Position numbers and translations under genes: made by a program. 64,000 bases of DNA, taken from the NCBI GenBank assembly GCA_928212115.1, contig CAKMRJ010005523.1, positions 146,708,249 to 146,772,248 on the forward strand, given 5' to 3'. The stretch's first letter is position 1. Each line of letters starts with the position of its first letter. Source of the stretch: Lactuca virosa. Its lineage: Eukaryota > Streptophyta > Magnoliopsida > Asterales > Asteraceae. Positions 20,705 through 32,572 of the stretch are shown piece after piece. Below the pieces are notes generated by a model. That model saw only the letters and a list, made by a program, of their open reading frames with translations. It was not told where the DNA came from and ran no database searches.

Positions 20705-23197
20705 TGTCACACCCCAAAACCTGAACGTCGGAAACGTTCGGGGGCGGAGGACGTCATGTACAGTATCACAACAATGCATAATAGTAAAACAAGCAACAAC
20801 ATCATTCATTGCATTAATAGTATAAGTTAATACAAGTGTGTTCTGTATAGTTTATTAGACACCAAAAATATGAATCAAAATAAGAGATGAGTCTTGAACG
20901 TGCTCCATCTTCTCAAAACCTGGCATCGGTACCTGTCTACTGATGACCTGAGAATACAAGTTATTTTGAAAGCGTAGATCAGCATTAAAGCTGGTGAGTT
21001 CATAAGTATTTTAGTGTCGTTGCTTGTATGAAAGTGTTTGTAGTGAATGTTTGTAAATGTTTGTATTTGTTTGTAAATGTTTGTATCTCCTAGAAAATCC
21101 TATATTTTCTACTAAAAGTAACCTTCTACCAAGGCCCGAATGTTATGTATGTTCATTGTTTGTAAAAGTGTGTAATTTTCCCCAAAGATAGACTATCATT
21201 TACCAGAAATATAGTTTACATTACTGTTTATGTGAGAAGATCACAATTTGAATGTAATGGGAAAATAAAATAATGTACTTGTAGTATTAGTATATAGCTA
21301 CTACTGTTGTACTAACTACCTTAAAACAATTGTTTTAATTAAGGTAAAATGTGATATAGTTGTAACCATGCTTGATCGACTAGATAAAACACGACACTCT
21401 AAGGCATCGAAATGGTATGACATTAGTCACCCGTAGACCTGCAGGTCCCACTATAGCTAGCAGCAAGGTGTAGGATAGTCAATCCCGTATAGATCTATAC
21501 ACCAACTCATGCTCTCCCTCCAGAAGACTCTGGTTGCAAAACGTGATGCAGCAATTGCTTGCCATGTCATGAAGTAGTGGCTCACATTAATGTTATAGTG
21601 TTCTAGTGTTTGTATAGTATGTTCTGGTGTATTGTATGTTCTCTCTGTACTAGTGTATTGTATGTTCTCATGTATAGTGTAGTGTATGTTCTCTTTGTTT
21701 CTCATCATAGTATGTTCTAGTGTATTGTATGTTCTCTCTGTACTAGTATATTGTATGTTCTCATGTATAGTGTAGTGTATGTTCTCTTTGTTTCTCATCA
21801 TAGTATGTTCTCTTGTATAGTGTAGTGTATTGTATGTTCTCTTAGTTTCTCATCATAGTATGTTCGTATTGACTCATGAATGAACTGACTCTTGTATGTT
21901 TCATTGTACTAGAAATAGTGAGTAGTGACTTCCTAAACTATACCTATTATAGTTTACTAGTAATGTTGTTTGAAGCATTTTGTTTGATAACACAGTTTGA
22001 AGTAAAGTAAATTCGTCTGTTTGATAGTTATTAATCACATGTGATTGATATAATAACTATAATGTTTCTACTAGTATTCCCCCCCCCATAAAAGCATTTA
22101 AAATCATTTAAAAGGTAAGTTAAGGGGTATGAACTCACCTGCAGTGAGTGATACGAATGAAAGATCAGTTTGTAGGATGCTAAGTGTCAAGTGAAGACTT
22201 GAGCACAACGGATCCTAATCAGCATATAATGACACATATATGTATATAATTAGTGTTTAAACAACTAATCATGTAAGGGAAACACCTTAGGGACTAGGAT
22301 ACACTTAAATGGAAGTGTTAGAAGTACAAAGGGTTGCATCTAAGGGGTATATGGCCACACAATGGTGTTTACGGCCAAGGAGTTCACGGCCTAAGGAGTT
22401 TACGGCCATGGAGTTTACGGCCTCATGAGTTTACGGCCGTAAACTCATGATGATTTGTGTCAAATGGTGTTTTAAGGTCATACAAACAACAAGGAAGTGT
22501 TCTAGACTCAACTCCAAGCCTTAGGAAGAGTTTATGGTCACAAATGCACCTTTAACTAGGGTTTACGACCAAGGGAGATGCTCTTGGCTGTAAACACCTA
22601 CTGTTCTTGGGAAATGGACGTTTTCAAGGTGCTTAACATGTGTTTCAACTAGATATCAAGTATAGGGAAGTGATACTTACGATATAGAAGCAAATAGAGT
22701 TGATTTTGTCCCAAAACACTAGTGTGTGTTCTTGGTGATCTTGAAGATCAAACCCAAAAGATGAAATTAATGGATGAAATGAAAGGGTTATGCTAGTTAA
22801 TGAGATGTATCAACTAATCAAAGGATGAAATACTTACATTTTTGAAGAATAAAACGAAGATCCTTATGATACTTGAGAGAGAAATAGGGTTTCTTGACTT
22901 GAAATGGTGAAGAATGAGGAAGTAATGGAAGAATATCATGTTTATGGCATGAGTTTACGGCCACCATGAGTTTACGGCCGTAAACTCACATAGTGTGGCC
23001 GTAAACTCTACATGATGAAGTTTAAGGCTTGATTGGTGGTTTAGAACTTCAACAGACACTTCCTATCACTCATTCCTTGGATGTACTAGGCTTAGAACAC
23101 TCAAACAGACTCTAAATAGTGCTAAAAGATAGCAGAAACAAGTCTGACTTTGATTGAGTTTAATAGTTGTACAAGATAGAAATTCCGGGTTGTCACA
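20705..23197 (-). mobile_element. Solo LTR S1 (Gypsy family S, reverse orientation)
   Basis: 2493 bp, reading TGTGACAACCC...GGGGTGTGACA on the minus strand. Flanks TAGCA and TATCA match at 4 of 5 positions, a probable decayed duplication. It holds two perfect 20-bp palindromes of GAGTTTACGG and its complement (22427-22446 and 22968-22987) plus further half-copies. It also has CAG/GTGAGT (22133-22141, minus), a 93-bp minisatellite, hairpin CAGC-ATTAAA-GCTG (20980-20993) and a TCTCAG/G site at 20948. A second member is S2 at 32573-35288. Confidence 0.8.
21595..21870. repeat. 93-bp minisatellite in solo LTR S1
   Basis: Units built on TAGTGTATTGTATGTTCTC repeat with a period of about 93 bp (for example 21704 to 21797). 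The array lies between the donor-like and acceptor-like sites, as minisatellites do in the other LTR families. Confidence 0.8.
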
Positions 23198-23902
23198 TAT
23201 CATACCCCCACTACTATAACTGTTAATCTTCGGAGCGAGATACATATGTATAGATCTATACGGGGTTGACAACCCCACCCACGGTTGCTAGCTACAACCT
23301 CGACCGATCAATCAAAGCGAGTGATAAGTGTCTACAATTGTTACTAAAATGTCCAATGAAACATTGTAGGGGGTACATTCAGTCACATAGCTCGGTTATA
23401 GGACTCACTATAAACATTAACTTGAATATCTCTCTCTCTCTCTTTCTCTCACTACAAACCATGGGCTTGGTTGCTTTCAAAACTATTTTAAGTATGGATT
23501 TACTTATACAAAGATACATTTTGGCTTTCAAAGATTCTTTAAAAATATGGTTTTCAGTATGAAGTTACTTATACAAAGATATATTTTGGCTTTCAAAGAC
23601 TCTCACCAACCTTGTGTTTACCCTCAAAACTACATGTATTCTCAGGAAATCACTAAATATACATTCAAGACGGATTGGATTATAGGTGACCTAGTTTACT
23701 TGCTATTGAATTATATGCCTATCTATTAAGGAAATTCATGTATTATTATTATTTGTAAAAACATTGTATTCAAATATAGAGATGGAACATGAATGCTATA
23801 TTGTTTATTGTTGTACTTGTGCTATATATGCAGTTTACCTGTGATCCATGAACTTAGTCGCACAGCTCGACATGTTCCGCCGCTTAGGCTGGGGGTGTAA
23901 CA
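23198..23902 (+). mobile_element. LTR 3' part, family related to S, plus orientation
   Basis: It shares the GTATAGATCTATACGG core (about 23248) with S1 and S2 in opposite orientation, and ends GGGGGTGTAACA at 23902. Gag sequence of element C starts in the next base. No primer site follows, so this is not C's own 5' LTR. Confidence 0.55.
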
Positions 23903-24999
23903 TGCTGTCTGGAGTTCTATCCTGGAGTTGTTTGGGTTTATCAAGACCGCCATGATTGAGCTATTTGATGATCGTTATACCGCCCTCATTGAGATTGCTA
24001 CTGTTGTAGCCACCACAGTTGTCGCTGTTGTGGGAGGCCGGGGAGGAGGTTCATTCCAGTACCAGGACTTCAGTAACACGAAGCCCCTGGCGTTTGACGA
24101 GGTCAAAGACCCGATTGTTACTATGAGCTGGATATCAGATGTAGAGGGTTGTTTCTTCACTTGTTCTTGTCCGGAGGGTTGGAAGGTCAAGTGTGCCCTG
24201 AACCTCCTTCGATTGGGCGTGAAGGACTGGTGGAACCTTGTGACTGGTTCCTACACTCCTAAGAAAAAGGCTGATGTTACGTGGGAGCAGTTCTCGGAGA
24301 TGTTTTGCATGAGGTATGTTTCCTTAGCGGAGAGGTAGAGATTGGCTCGGGAGTATCTGTATCTAAGATAAATGACGAAGACAGTGACAGATATCACCAA
24401 GATGTTCACTAAGAGGGCTTTGTTCTGTCCTGAGTTCGTTGCTACATAGTAGGATTAGATGACGCGATACTTGAGCATGATCAAGGTTGATATTCGGCAG
24501 TTTGTGTCCACCCAATGTTACAGTACCCTCTCCGAGATTCAAGATGCCGCGAGGAGGCGAGAGATTGAAATTGAGACTCGGAAGAGGGAGCTGAGGCAGG
24601 CTCTCGTTCAGTCTCAGCCTGTAGCAAAGCGGTTCAAGCCCGCTGATTCACAATCTGGGGGACATAGGGGTCGCACTTGTGGAAAGTGTGGCAAGGTTCA
24701 TGACGGTGCTTGTCGATCTTCTTCTAGGTGCCACAAATGTGGCAGGGAGGGCCACATTACGAGGGATTGTCATCGGCAGGCCCTGTTAGAGAGCACTAGG
24801 ATTCGTTACCATTGTGAGCAAGTTGGCTATGTGAAGGCCATATGCCCCTTTGTTGCTGCGAGACCGGCGCAGGCTCCACCACCGGCTACTTTGAGGATCA
24901 TGGATGGACTCCAGGGCAAGGCGAAGCCCCTGAGGGCTTACTATCGTGCTTTTCATCTCAAAACGGAGGAGGTCAGGGCGGTGCCAGACGTCGTTATTA
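23903..24999 (+). pseudogene. gag pseudogene, element C
   Basis: The frame is readable from the first base after the LTR end, so gag's N-terminus has been cut off. Segments 23928-24338 and 24459-24999 are in one frame, separated by stops (near 24337, 24370 and 24450). Capsid-like text (WWNLV, WEQFSEMF) precedes CGKCGKVHDGAC and an intact-looking CCHC knuckle, CHKCGREGHITRDC (about 24730). A second, decayed knuckle (YHCEQVGYVKAIC) follows. Gag runs straight into the protease leader and ends at the intron donor. Confidence 0.87.
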
Positions 25000-25064
25000 G
25001 TATGTTTTCATTTATTATTTTTTCTAGTTATTTTATTGTATGCTTATGATTATGATTCTACTAG
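25000..25064 (+). other. Candidate 65-bp spliceosomal intron in protease region, element C
   Basis: GTATGT...CTACTAG, T-rich, containing in-frame stops, and not a multiple of three in length. Removing it restores the frame in phase 1, inside the same codon position as the 68-bp segment of B. The downstream exon at once carries the protease motif DSSAS. Confidence 0.72.
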
Positions 25065-25386
25065 GTAATTTCTTACTGAATTCCCAGCATTCTCTTGTGC
25101 TTTTTGACTCGAGTGCGAGTCGGTCTTTTGTGTCTCAGTCCTTCAGTAGGCTTTTTGATATGTTCTTAGAGTTTTAGAGTATCCGTTGCCAGTTTCCATC
25201 ACCAACGAGCGTGAGGTTTCTGCATAGAGTATTTTATCGGGGTTGTGTTATGGAGATTTTCGGCATGCCTTACCCGTTTGATCTGATCCCTATCCCTATG
25301 GGGGTTGTATGCTTGATAGTAGGGATGGACTAGTTGAGCATGTTTGGTGCAATAATTGACTGTGAGGGTCAGCGGGTGGTAGTTAG
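25065..25386 (+). pseudogene. Protease pseudogene, element C (5' part)
   Basis: The frame contains LVLFDSSASRSFVS, where the catalytic Asp is kept but the Gly of D-S/T-G is replaced by Ser. Stops near 25175 and 25331 break it. It is cut at 25386 by the solo Copia LTR and continues at 26161 after the GTTAG repeat. Confidence 0.8.
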
Positions 25387-26160
25387 TGTTGGATAAGGTG
25401 TCTAACTCCATAACTATTTCTGGTATGTACTTGACCCGGTTGGCATGGTCCATTTGGGTTGCATGGCATCATGACACTTGGATAGACAAAATGAGAAAAG
25501 GACACTTATGGTTTATTAATATATTATAAGTTCTAATATATTAATAATATTATTTAATTAGTATTGATCAAGAATTAATTTGGAATTAATTTTGTGATAA
25601 AAAAAGAGACTAATTAAATATATGGGGTTGATTGTGTAAATCATCCATTCTTATATAGTGGGCTAATGATCCATGGTTTATTGGATTGGGCTAAAACCCA
25701 TAGGGTGCTCCATGGATGGTCCATGGAGGTTAAAACCCATGGATCATGAAGGAAATGAAAAGTCATGTCAATTAGGGTTTACATGGTGTAACCCTACTTG
25801 TGACACAACTATAAAAGGACCCCATGTGCTACCAAAATCGGCACTAAGTGAAGAACAAGAGGGCTAGCCGATTTTGAGTGTGTGTACTTCTCTCAAAGTT
25901 ATTCCAAGAGTTGTGGTGTTGTGTAAAACACTTGAGGCATCACATTTGGGGTGCTAGGCTCACAAAGTTCTCAAGGAATCCAAGCAACAAGAAAGGTATG
26001 TTCTTCTACTAGCTTTTATGTTTCGAGTTCCCCATGCCATGCTAGTTAGGTTAAGAACCTTGGAAAAATCAAATTTGCATGTATCTTAGTAAAACATAGA
26101 TCCAAGGTTTCTAGGGTTGGATGTGCACTTTAGGAGTGTTAGAATGCTCAAAACCCTTCA
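25387..26160 (+). mobile_element. Solo Copia LTR with TSD GTTAG
   Basis: 774 bp, TGTTGGATAAGG...CTTCA, the same family as the LTR at 1414-2167. The 5-bp sequence GTTAG occurs at 25382-25386 and again at 26161-26165. The host protease reading continues on both sides, so insertion and later solo-LTR formation are both visible. Confidence 0.95.
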
Positions 26161-26496
26161 GTTAGAACCCGAATTGGGGGAGAACTGGTTATTTATGGAG
26201 AGGGTACCAGGGTTGGATCAACTTTTTGTTCTACTGTCAGGGATCAGCAGTATCTGCAGAATGGGTGTATGGGTTATCTCGCATATGTGGTTAACACCCA
26301 GGCCGAGAAGGAGGTTTCAGTTTCGGATGTTCCTATAGTTAGGGAGTTCCCAGATGTGTTTCTAGAGGAATTACCTGGTCTGCCTCCTGAGAGGTAGGTT
26401 GAGTTCAGGATTGATTTGGTTCCCGATGCGGCTTCAATTGCTAAGGCGCCGTATGCAGGAGTTGTCCTCTTAGCTTAAAGAGCTGTTAGGAAAGCA
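26161..26496 (+). pseudogene. Pol linker pseudogene, element C
   Basis: This continues pol after the solo LTR, with a GELV-type stretch and then VPIVREFPDVFLEELPGLPPER followed by a stop. A small deletion and frame change occur near 26455. The last bases run into the D insertion at 26501 and reverse transcriptase resumes at 40402. Confidence 0.8.
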
Positions 26497-26501
26497 GTTT
26501 A

Positions 26502-28533
26502 TGTAACATCTCAAAATCGAGACCCAAAATTTTTGTTTAATTACACTACTTATAAAAATAGTTTGCAGAAAACATCATTGCTATCATTTCAAAACATCTA
26601 GTCACAAATCACAAGTCTCGAACACCATAACATCAAATAGTAAAATGTCAGTGTACAATCCCAGGATTCTCAAAGCGGAAATCATGTGTGTGCGATGCGC
26701 TGCTGCCCTGCCGGCTCCTTCCCCTTAACTGAAGAGGTACCTGAAACCAAAACTAAAAACTGTAAGCACAAAGCTTAGTGAGTTCCCCCATCATACCACA
26801 TACCATTCATCATACATACTGTCGGGCACTTCTAAGTTGCCCGACCTACCCATGTCAAGCCATTCTGGGGTGCTGACCTACCCATGTCAAGCCATTCTGG
26901 GGTGCTGACCTACCCATAATAACATATCATAATCATGTTTTCAGACGGATCTGGGGTGTCCGACCTACCCTTCGGTCCTAACGACCGAATTGGGGGGCTA
27001 TTCCCCTCCTACTACCACTATCACATAGAACACATCAAGTAATAGCAAACCAGACAATTATCACAAAGACAATCATCTCAACTGTAATCAACTACTAGTG
27101 GGTCGGCCTTAGTGCCTTAGACCCACTTCTACTGGAAGGTAACTCACCTCAATGCCATGTAGTGCCTGCACTGTCCTCGGTGTGAAAATCGACTCTCCTC
27201 GACTCCTCAATCTCTACACGACAACTTTTCTAAGTTATCAATTCATACTCATAACCCTTACAAGGGTCACTCAAGTCCAAGTCAAAGTCAAGGTCAAAAC
27301 CTTGGTCAAAGTTAACTTTGGTCAAAGTCAACATCTGGTTGATTCGACTCGCCGAGTTGGTCCACCAACTCGCCGAGTCCCCATATCCACAAAATGCTAC
27401 CAACCCGTTCCTACTCGTCGAGTCTAGCAAAAGCTTGACGAGTTCGCCTTCAACTACACATCGGACTATCTTCAACCGACTCGCCAAGTTCGTCCTTGAA
27501 CTTGTCGAGTTCATCTTCATCCATATGAAGGTGTTCAGTCTATGACTCGCCGAGTTCATCCTTGAACTCGTCGAGTCCGTCTTCATGTCGTTGGGACATT
27601 GCCTTGAAATCGCCGAGTTTCTTCTTGAACTCGTCGAGTCCTTTGATCTTCAAGTCCATAACAAACCCCTAACAGGCTGAGTGTTCCTTCCACTCAACCA
27701 AAGACCATTTCCAGAAAACATTTGGGGGGAAATGTGACCCGACTCGCCGAGTCACCCAAGCGACTCGCCGAGTCCCTCTTTGTCCAAAACAATTCAGTCG
27801 ATTATAATGGGTCTTAATGCATCAAAACCATAGATCTGACCTCCTAGGGTCCATTTTATACGTAAAGTTCCAATATTGATGTCCATGCATGGGTGTTTTT
27901 GGCTCAAAAGCCATAAAAAGAGGTATATAAGAAGAATGGGTTTTCCATGGCCATAAAGTTGGCACCTTTATGCCATGGGAACCCTCAATGGTTCCAGATC
28001 TGAAGTGTAACTCCAAACACACTCACAAAATCCGATTCTAACTTCACATCTCATAAAAAGAGTAGAAAATAGCCCCAAAACAAGATCTAAGAGATAGATG
28101 GTCAAGGTTCAAGCTTTTTACCTTCAATGAACTGAGAATGAAGCAAAACCTCTGGATCTACTAGCTTCCACTTGAACTCCCAAGCTTCCTTCTTCTCTTC
28201 CAACTTCAAATGCACACAAAAGTCACCAAAAAGCTCAAGAGCACTCAAAAGAGGCTTAGGGTTCGAGTTAGGGATTTCTCTGGGTTGGGAGGAACAATGG
28301 AGGCTAGGTTGGAGCGTTATAAGTTGTTTAAATAGGGTGCAAACCCCAAATATTAGGGTTTCATCCAGACAGTCCTACGCGTCGAGTCGGTATCCCGACT
28401 CGTCGAGTAGGTCACTTATCCCACCGATCCATAGTCGAGTCTACTCGACGAGTTGGGCCTCCAACCCGCCGAGTCCCAGAGCAAAACATGAGTTTACTTT
28501 AATTAAAATACATACCAGGAACCGAGTGTTAGA
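26502..28533 (-). repeat. Element D 3' LTR
   Basis: About 2.0 kb, nearly the same as 38257-40396. The outer base pair at the internal edge is mutated (GA instead of CA). It has dyads near 27340-27790 and 28375-28480, GAG/GTGAGT (27142-27150, minus), the conserved box (27097-27127), hairpin TAAGC/GCTTA (26763-26777) and TTTCAG/G at 26741. The purine tract of D lies just above 28533. Confidence 0.93.
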
Positions 28534-28557
28534 AATCTCCCCCACTTATTTTAGACT

Positions 28558-30150
28558 TCGTCCTCGAAGTTTGCTGCTGAATCCGGAAAAAGCTCGGGGT
28601 AGTGCTCCCTCATCTCGTCCTCCGGCTCCCAGGTCCATTCCGAGCCCTTGCGGTGCTGCCATTGCACCTTCACCAGCTCCACCCTCTTGTTCCTCAGATC
28701 CCTAGACATCCTATCAAGGATAGCTACTGGCCGCTCAATATAGTTCAGGCTGTCATCCACCTGAATATCCTCCAAAGGCACCACTGCCGAAGTCTGCTGC
28801 AGAATCCGGAAAAAGCTCGGGGTAGTGCTCCCTCATCTCGTCCTCCGGCTCCCAGGTCCATTCCGAGCCCTTGCGGTGTTGCCATTGCACCTTCACCAGC
28901 TCCACCCTCTTGTTCCTCAGATCCCTCGACTTCCTGTCGAGGATAGCTACTGGCCGCTCAATATAGTTCAGGCTGTCATCCCCCTGAATATCCTCCAAAG
29001 GCACCACTGCCGAGTCGTCCACCAGGCACTTCTGCAACTGGGATACGTGAAAAGGACTATGAATCTGACTGAGTTCGGCTGGCAGATCCAGCCTATACGC
29101 CACCTTGCCCACCCGGGCTACAAAACTGAAAGGTCCAATGTAACTGGGTCCCAACTCACCCCGCTTCCTGAACCGAATGAAGCTTTTCCAAGGCGACACT
29201 TTCAGAACCACCATATCCCCGACCTGGAACTCCGGGTCCGAACGACGCCTATCGGCATGACTCTTCTGCCGACTCTGAGCAGTCTGAAGCCTGCTCCAAA
29301 CCTGTTGGATCCTCTCTGTAGTCTTGAGTACCACTTCGGTACTCCCCATGACCCTCTGGACAACCTCACCCCAACATATCGGGGTCCTGCACTTCCTTCC
29401 GTACAACACCTCGAAGGGAGGTCGGTCGATACTCGCGTGATAGCTATTATTATAGGAAAACTCTGCCAAAGGAAGGTAAGTATCCCAACTACCTCCAAAG
29501 TCTAAAATGCACGCTCAGAGCATATCCTCTAGAGTCTGGATGGTTCGCTCACTCTAACCATTCGTCTGCAGGTGAAAAGCGGTGCTAAAGTGCAGACGAG
29601 TACCCATCTCGTCGTGAATCTTCTTCCAGAATCTGGAAGTGAACCGCACAACTCTTTCGGAAATCACCGAAACTGGCACCCCGTGCCGAGCCACTACCTC
29701 TCTGATATAGATGTCGGCCAACTTTTTGGCCGAAATGCTCTCCCGAATCGGAATGAAATGGGCGCTCTTGGTCAATCGATCGACGATGACCCAAATCGAA
29801 TCCACCCCCCGCGCGGTCCTGGGAAGCTTCGTGATGAAATCCATAGTGATATCTTCCCATTTCCACAGCGGAATATCCAACGCTGGGTCTTGCCGTGAGG
29901 CCTCTGGTGCTCGGCCTTGACCTTCCTGCAGGTCAGGCATCTCTCAACAAACCAAGCTACGTCCCTCTTCATGCAGGGCCACCAATAATCAAGACGAAGA
30001 TCCCTGTACATCTTCGTTGCCCATGGATGAATGAAAAACGTGGATTTGTGCGCCTCCTCCATCAATACCTGGCGCACGCCTCCCTGATATGGGACCCACA
30101 CCCTACGGTGTAGTGTCAACAATCCATGGCTATCATAATTAAAGGAGGGA
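28558..30150 (-). pseudogene. Integrase and chromodomain pseudogene, element D
   Basis: On the minus strand the zinc domain (EEAHKSTFFIHP ... CLTCRKVK, 30122-29890) comes first. The core (ITMDFITKLP, VDRLTKSAHF, FTSRFWKK) runs to a stop near 29554. The SDRD-type Asp motif reads SERV, so a catalytic Asp is lost. After a break comes a long open frame (29469-28753) with LAEFSYNNSYHASI, the GPF/Y-type module (RFRKRGELGPSYIG) and the chromodomain. Frameshifts lie near 29890 and 29490. The chromodomain places D in the chromovirus branch of Gypsy (Tekay/Del-like in my judgement). Confidence 0.88.
28565..29010 (-). repeat. 223-bp tandem duplication in the chromodomain end of element D pol
   Basis: 28565-28787 and 28788-29010 are direct copies with few differences, offset by exactly 223 bp. 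The unit covers the chromodomain (VKVQWQHRKGSEWTWEPE) and the pol C-terminus. Because 223 is not a multiple of three, the upstream copy runs out of frame and ends early (about 28753), while the downstream copy keeps the normal DEV-stop end. Confidence 0.93.
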
Positions 30151-30152
30151 AC

Positions 30153-30673
30153 CTAACCCACAATACGCTCACTCTTACGATGCTCCTCCTTCATAGCCTC
30201 CTGCTGGGCCTCTTGGATCCGCTCCAATAGCGGAGTCACCATTGTCATCCTCAAGCATATATCCCTGATCGGGGCTGTCTTGCGAATAAGCGCATCGGCC
30301 ACGACATTGGCCTTCCCCGGGTGGTAGAGAATTTCACAATCGTAATCCTTCACCACATCTAACCATCGATGCTGTCTCATATTCAGATTTGGCTGATCCA
30401 TGAGGTACCTTAAACTCTTATGGTCCGTGTAAATAGTGCAGCGGACCCCATAGAGGTTATGACGCCAAATATTGAGGGCGAAAACAACTGCCCCCAACTC
30501 CAAGTCATGCGTCGGATAGTTTGCCTCATGAGGCTTCAGCTTCCTCGAAGCGTAGGCGATAACATGCCCCCTCTACATCAATACCGCGCCCAAACCCGAG
30601 ATGGACGCATCACAATACACCACAAAATCATCCATGCCTCCGGCAGGGCTAAGATTGGCGCCTCGCACAATCT
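30153..30673 (-). pseudogene. RNase H pseudogene, element D
   Basis: Open stretches read VVYCDAS (first acidic residue) and the long frame 30503-30153 with HKSLRYLMDQPNLNMRQHRWLD and ILYHPGKANVVADAL, typical of the Gypsy RNase H end and tether. A stop lies near 30573 and another at the integrase junction (about 30153). RNase H removes the RNA strand after first-strand synthesis. Confidence 0.85.
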
Positions 30674-31700
30674 CTATCTCAGCATCTCAAATGTGACCTG
30701 CTGCTCAGGCCCCCAGCGAAAGACCACGGCTTTCCTTGTCGACCGGGTCAAAGGCACGACCATCTTGGAGAAGTCCTGAATGAATCTCCGATAGTAACCT
30801 GCCAATCCCAGGAAGCTCCGAATCTCAGATGGAGACCTCGTAACCTCCCACCTCATTACGGCCTCCACTTTGGCCGGGTCGACCGAAATCCCATTCTGGT
30901 TGACAAGGTGCCCAAGAAACTGCACCTCGCACAACCAGAACTCGCACTTGGAGAACTTGGCATACAAGCTCTCCCTCCTCAGAGTATCCAACACCTCTCG
31001 CAAGTGCTCCTCATGTTGCTCCTGCGTCTTGGATTAAACCAAGATGTCATCAATGAAAACTATCACATACCGATCCAACATCGGTCTGCACACGCGGTTC
31101 ATGAGATCCATGAACGCGGCAGGAGCATTGGTGAGCCTGAAAGGCATCACCACGAACTCATAGTGACAATATCACGTCCGAAAAGCAGTCTTCTGCACAT
31201 CCTCCTCTCTGACCCTCAACTAATGATAACCTGAACGCAGATCAATCTTGGAGAACCAAGATGCTCCCTGAAGCTGGTCAAAGAGATCATCAATCCTTGG
31301 GAGTGGGTAACGGTTCTTCATCGTTACCTTATTCAGCTCCCGGTAATCTATACACATCCGATGCGAGCCGTCCTTTTTCTTCACTAATAGAATCGGAGCT
31401 CCCCAGGGTGAACTGCTCGGTCTAATGAATCCCTTGTCTAACAGCTCCTGCAGCTGTGTAGACAACTCCTGCATCTCAGGAGGAGCCAACCGATACGGTG
31501 CCTTGGCTATCGGAGCCGCACCAGGGACTAGGTCGATCATGAAATCTACCTGCCTCTCCAGAGGTATTCCAGGCAACTCCTCTGGAAAACATCCGCATAC
31601 TCTCGTACCACCGGCAAGCCACTCACCGTCGCCTCGCCCGTCTCCCGGGTATCCAAGAAATAGGCGACATACCCTGCACACCTCTGCTGGAGGTAGCGCC
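30674..31700 (-). pseudogene. Reverse transcriptase pseudogene, element D
   Basis: Frame 31681-31220 carries the linker and RT fingers (LAPPEMQELS, KKKDGSHRMCIDYRELNK, SKIDLRSGYH) and ends in a stop. The palm continues with VMPF, and FIDD is intact in the nucleotide text near 31055, followed by a stop within a few codons. Frame 31003-30674 has the thumb (FLGHLVNQNGISV, FLGLAGYYRRFI). Both catalytic Asp positions are kept, unlike B and C, but at least three stops disable it. Confidence 0.88.
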
Positions 31701-32312
31701 TAGCTCTCGCTGCTGAATCATAAAGCTGGTCCACGATGTGGCCTCTCGCTCTTAGTCACTAGCTCTCCTCCATTTGGGGTCCTGACCCGGACCAACTGTT
31801 GCGTGCAGTCAATCACTGCCCCATTGGGGCTCAACCAATCCATACCTATAATAATCTTGTTCCCCCCACAATGGTATGGGAACCAAGTCTACCAAGTAAC
31901 GCTCTTCGAACAACTTCAAAACACAATCCCTGAAAACCTCCGCTACTCGAACTGATCGTTCGTCCGCAATCTCGAGTTCTAGAGGGCAATCCAACATGCC
32001 TGAAGACTCATAGAACCTCTTGCTAAGCGCAAGAGAGACAAATGATCGGGTAGCACCCGAATCAAACAACACCTGAACTAGGATACCGTTCACATGGAAC
32101 GATCCCATCACCACATCGGGTGCGGCGCGTGCCTCCTCGGCTGTCAACTGGAAAGCTCGGCTCCTCACCACAGGAGCCTCTGACTTGACCTTCCGGCCAT
32201 CCGTAACCCGTGCAGCCGTTGGAGTCGGCGCCACCACTGGCGCTGTTGCTGCTGTCAATCTAGGGAAGTTGGCCTTTTTATGGCCCCTCTGATTGCAATC
32301 AAAGCAAATCAC
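31701..32312 (-). pseudogene. Protease and linker pseudogene, element D
   Basis: The 167-codon frame 32312-31809 begins in the second gag knuckle (CFDCNQRGHKK) and contains the protease active site VLFDSGATRSFVS, fully canonical. It ends by frameshift near 31870. The linker continues in other frames to 31700. There is no intron at the position where B and C carry one (about 32105). Confidence 0.87.
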
Positions 32313-32572
32313 GTCTGATGTCTGAACAGTGAGGGCAGGGGCAGTAAAATCCCTGCCAATGTGCCCCGTCTTGCCGCACTTGTAGCATCCTATTGATCCC
32401 GCTCTACAAGCTCCCTGATGCAGCCTGCCACATTTCCTGCAGCGGCTCTGGCCCAGCTGGCCCTTCGACCTCGCATCGGATCCCTTGGGTTTCTTCCCCG
32501 AAACCCAGTAACTTGCTCCATCTCTGCCTTCTTCTTTCTAAGGTGCTCTAAATCAATCTCCCTCTCCCTCAC
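32313..32572 (-). pseudogene. gag pseudogene, element D, 3' part (zinc knuckle region)
   Basis: On the minus strand REREIDLEHLRKKKAEM continues gag from 35289. A frameshift near 32500 separates it from the knuckle region, CRKCGRLHQGAC and CYKCGKTGHIGRD, whose last Cys is replaced by Phe. Solo LTR S2 separates this piece from the N-terminal part. Confidence 0.83.

Noticed and set aside
28172..28705. 177-codon plus-strand frame in element D
   Set aside because: It crosses from the LTR into pol on the strand opposite the coding one. It is a shadow of the chromodomain region and LTR.
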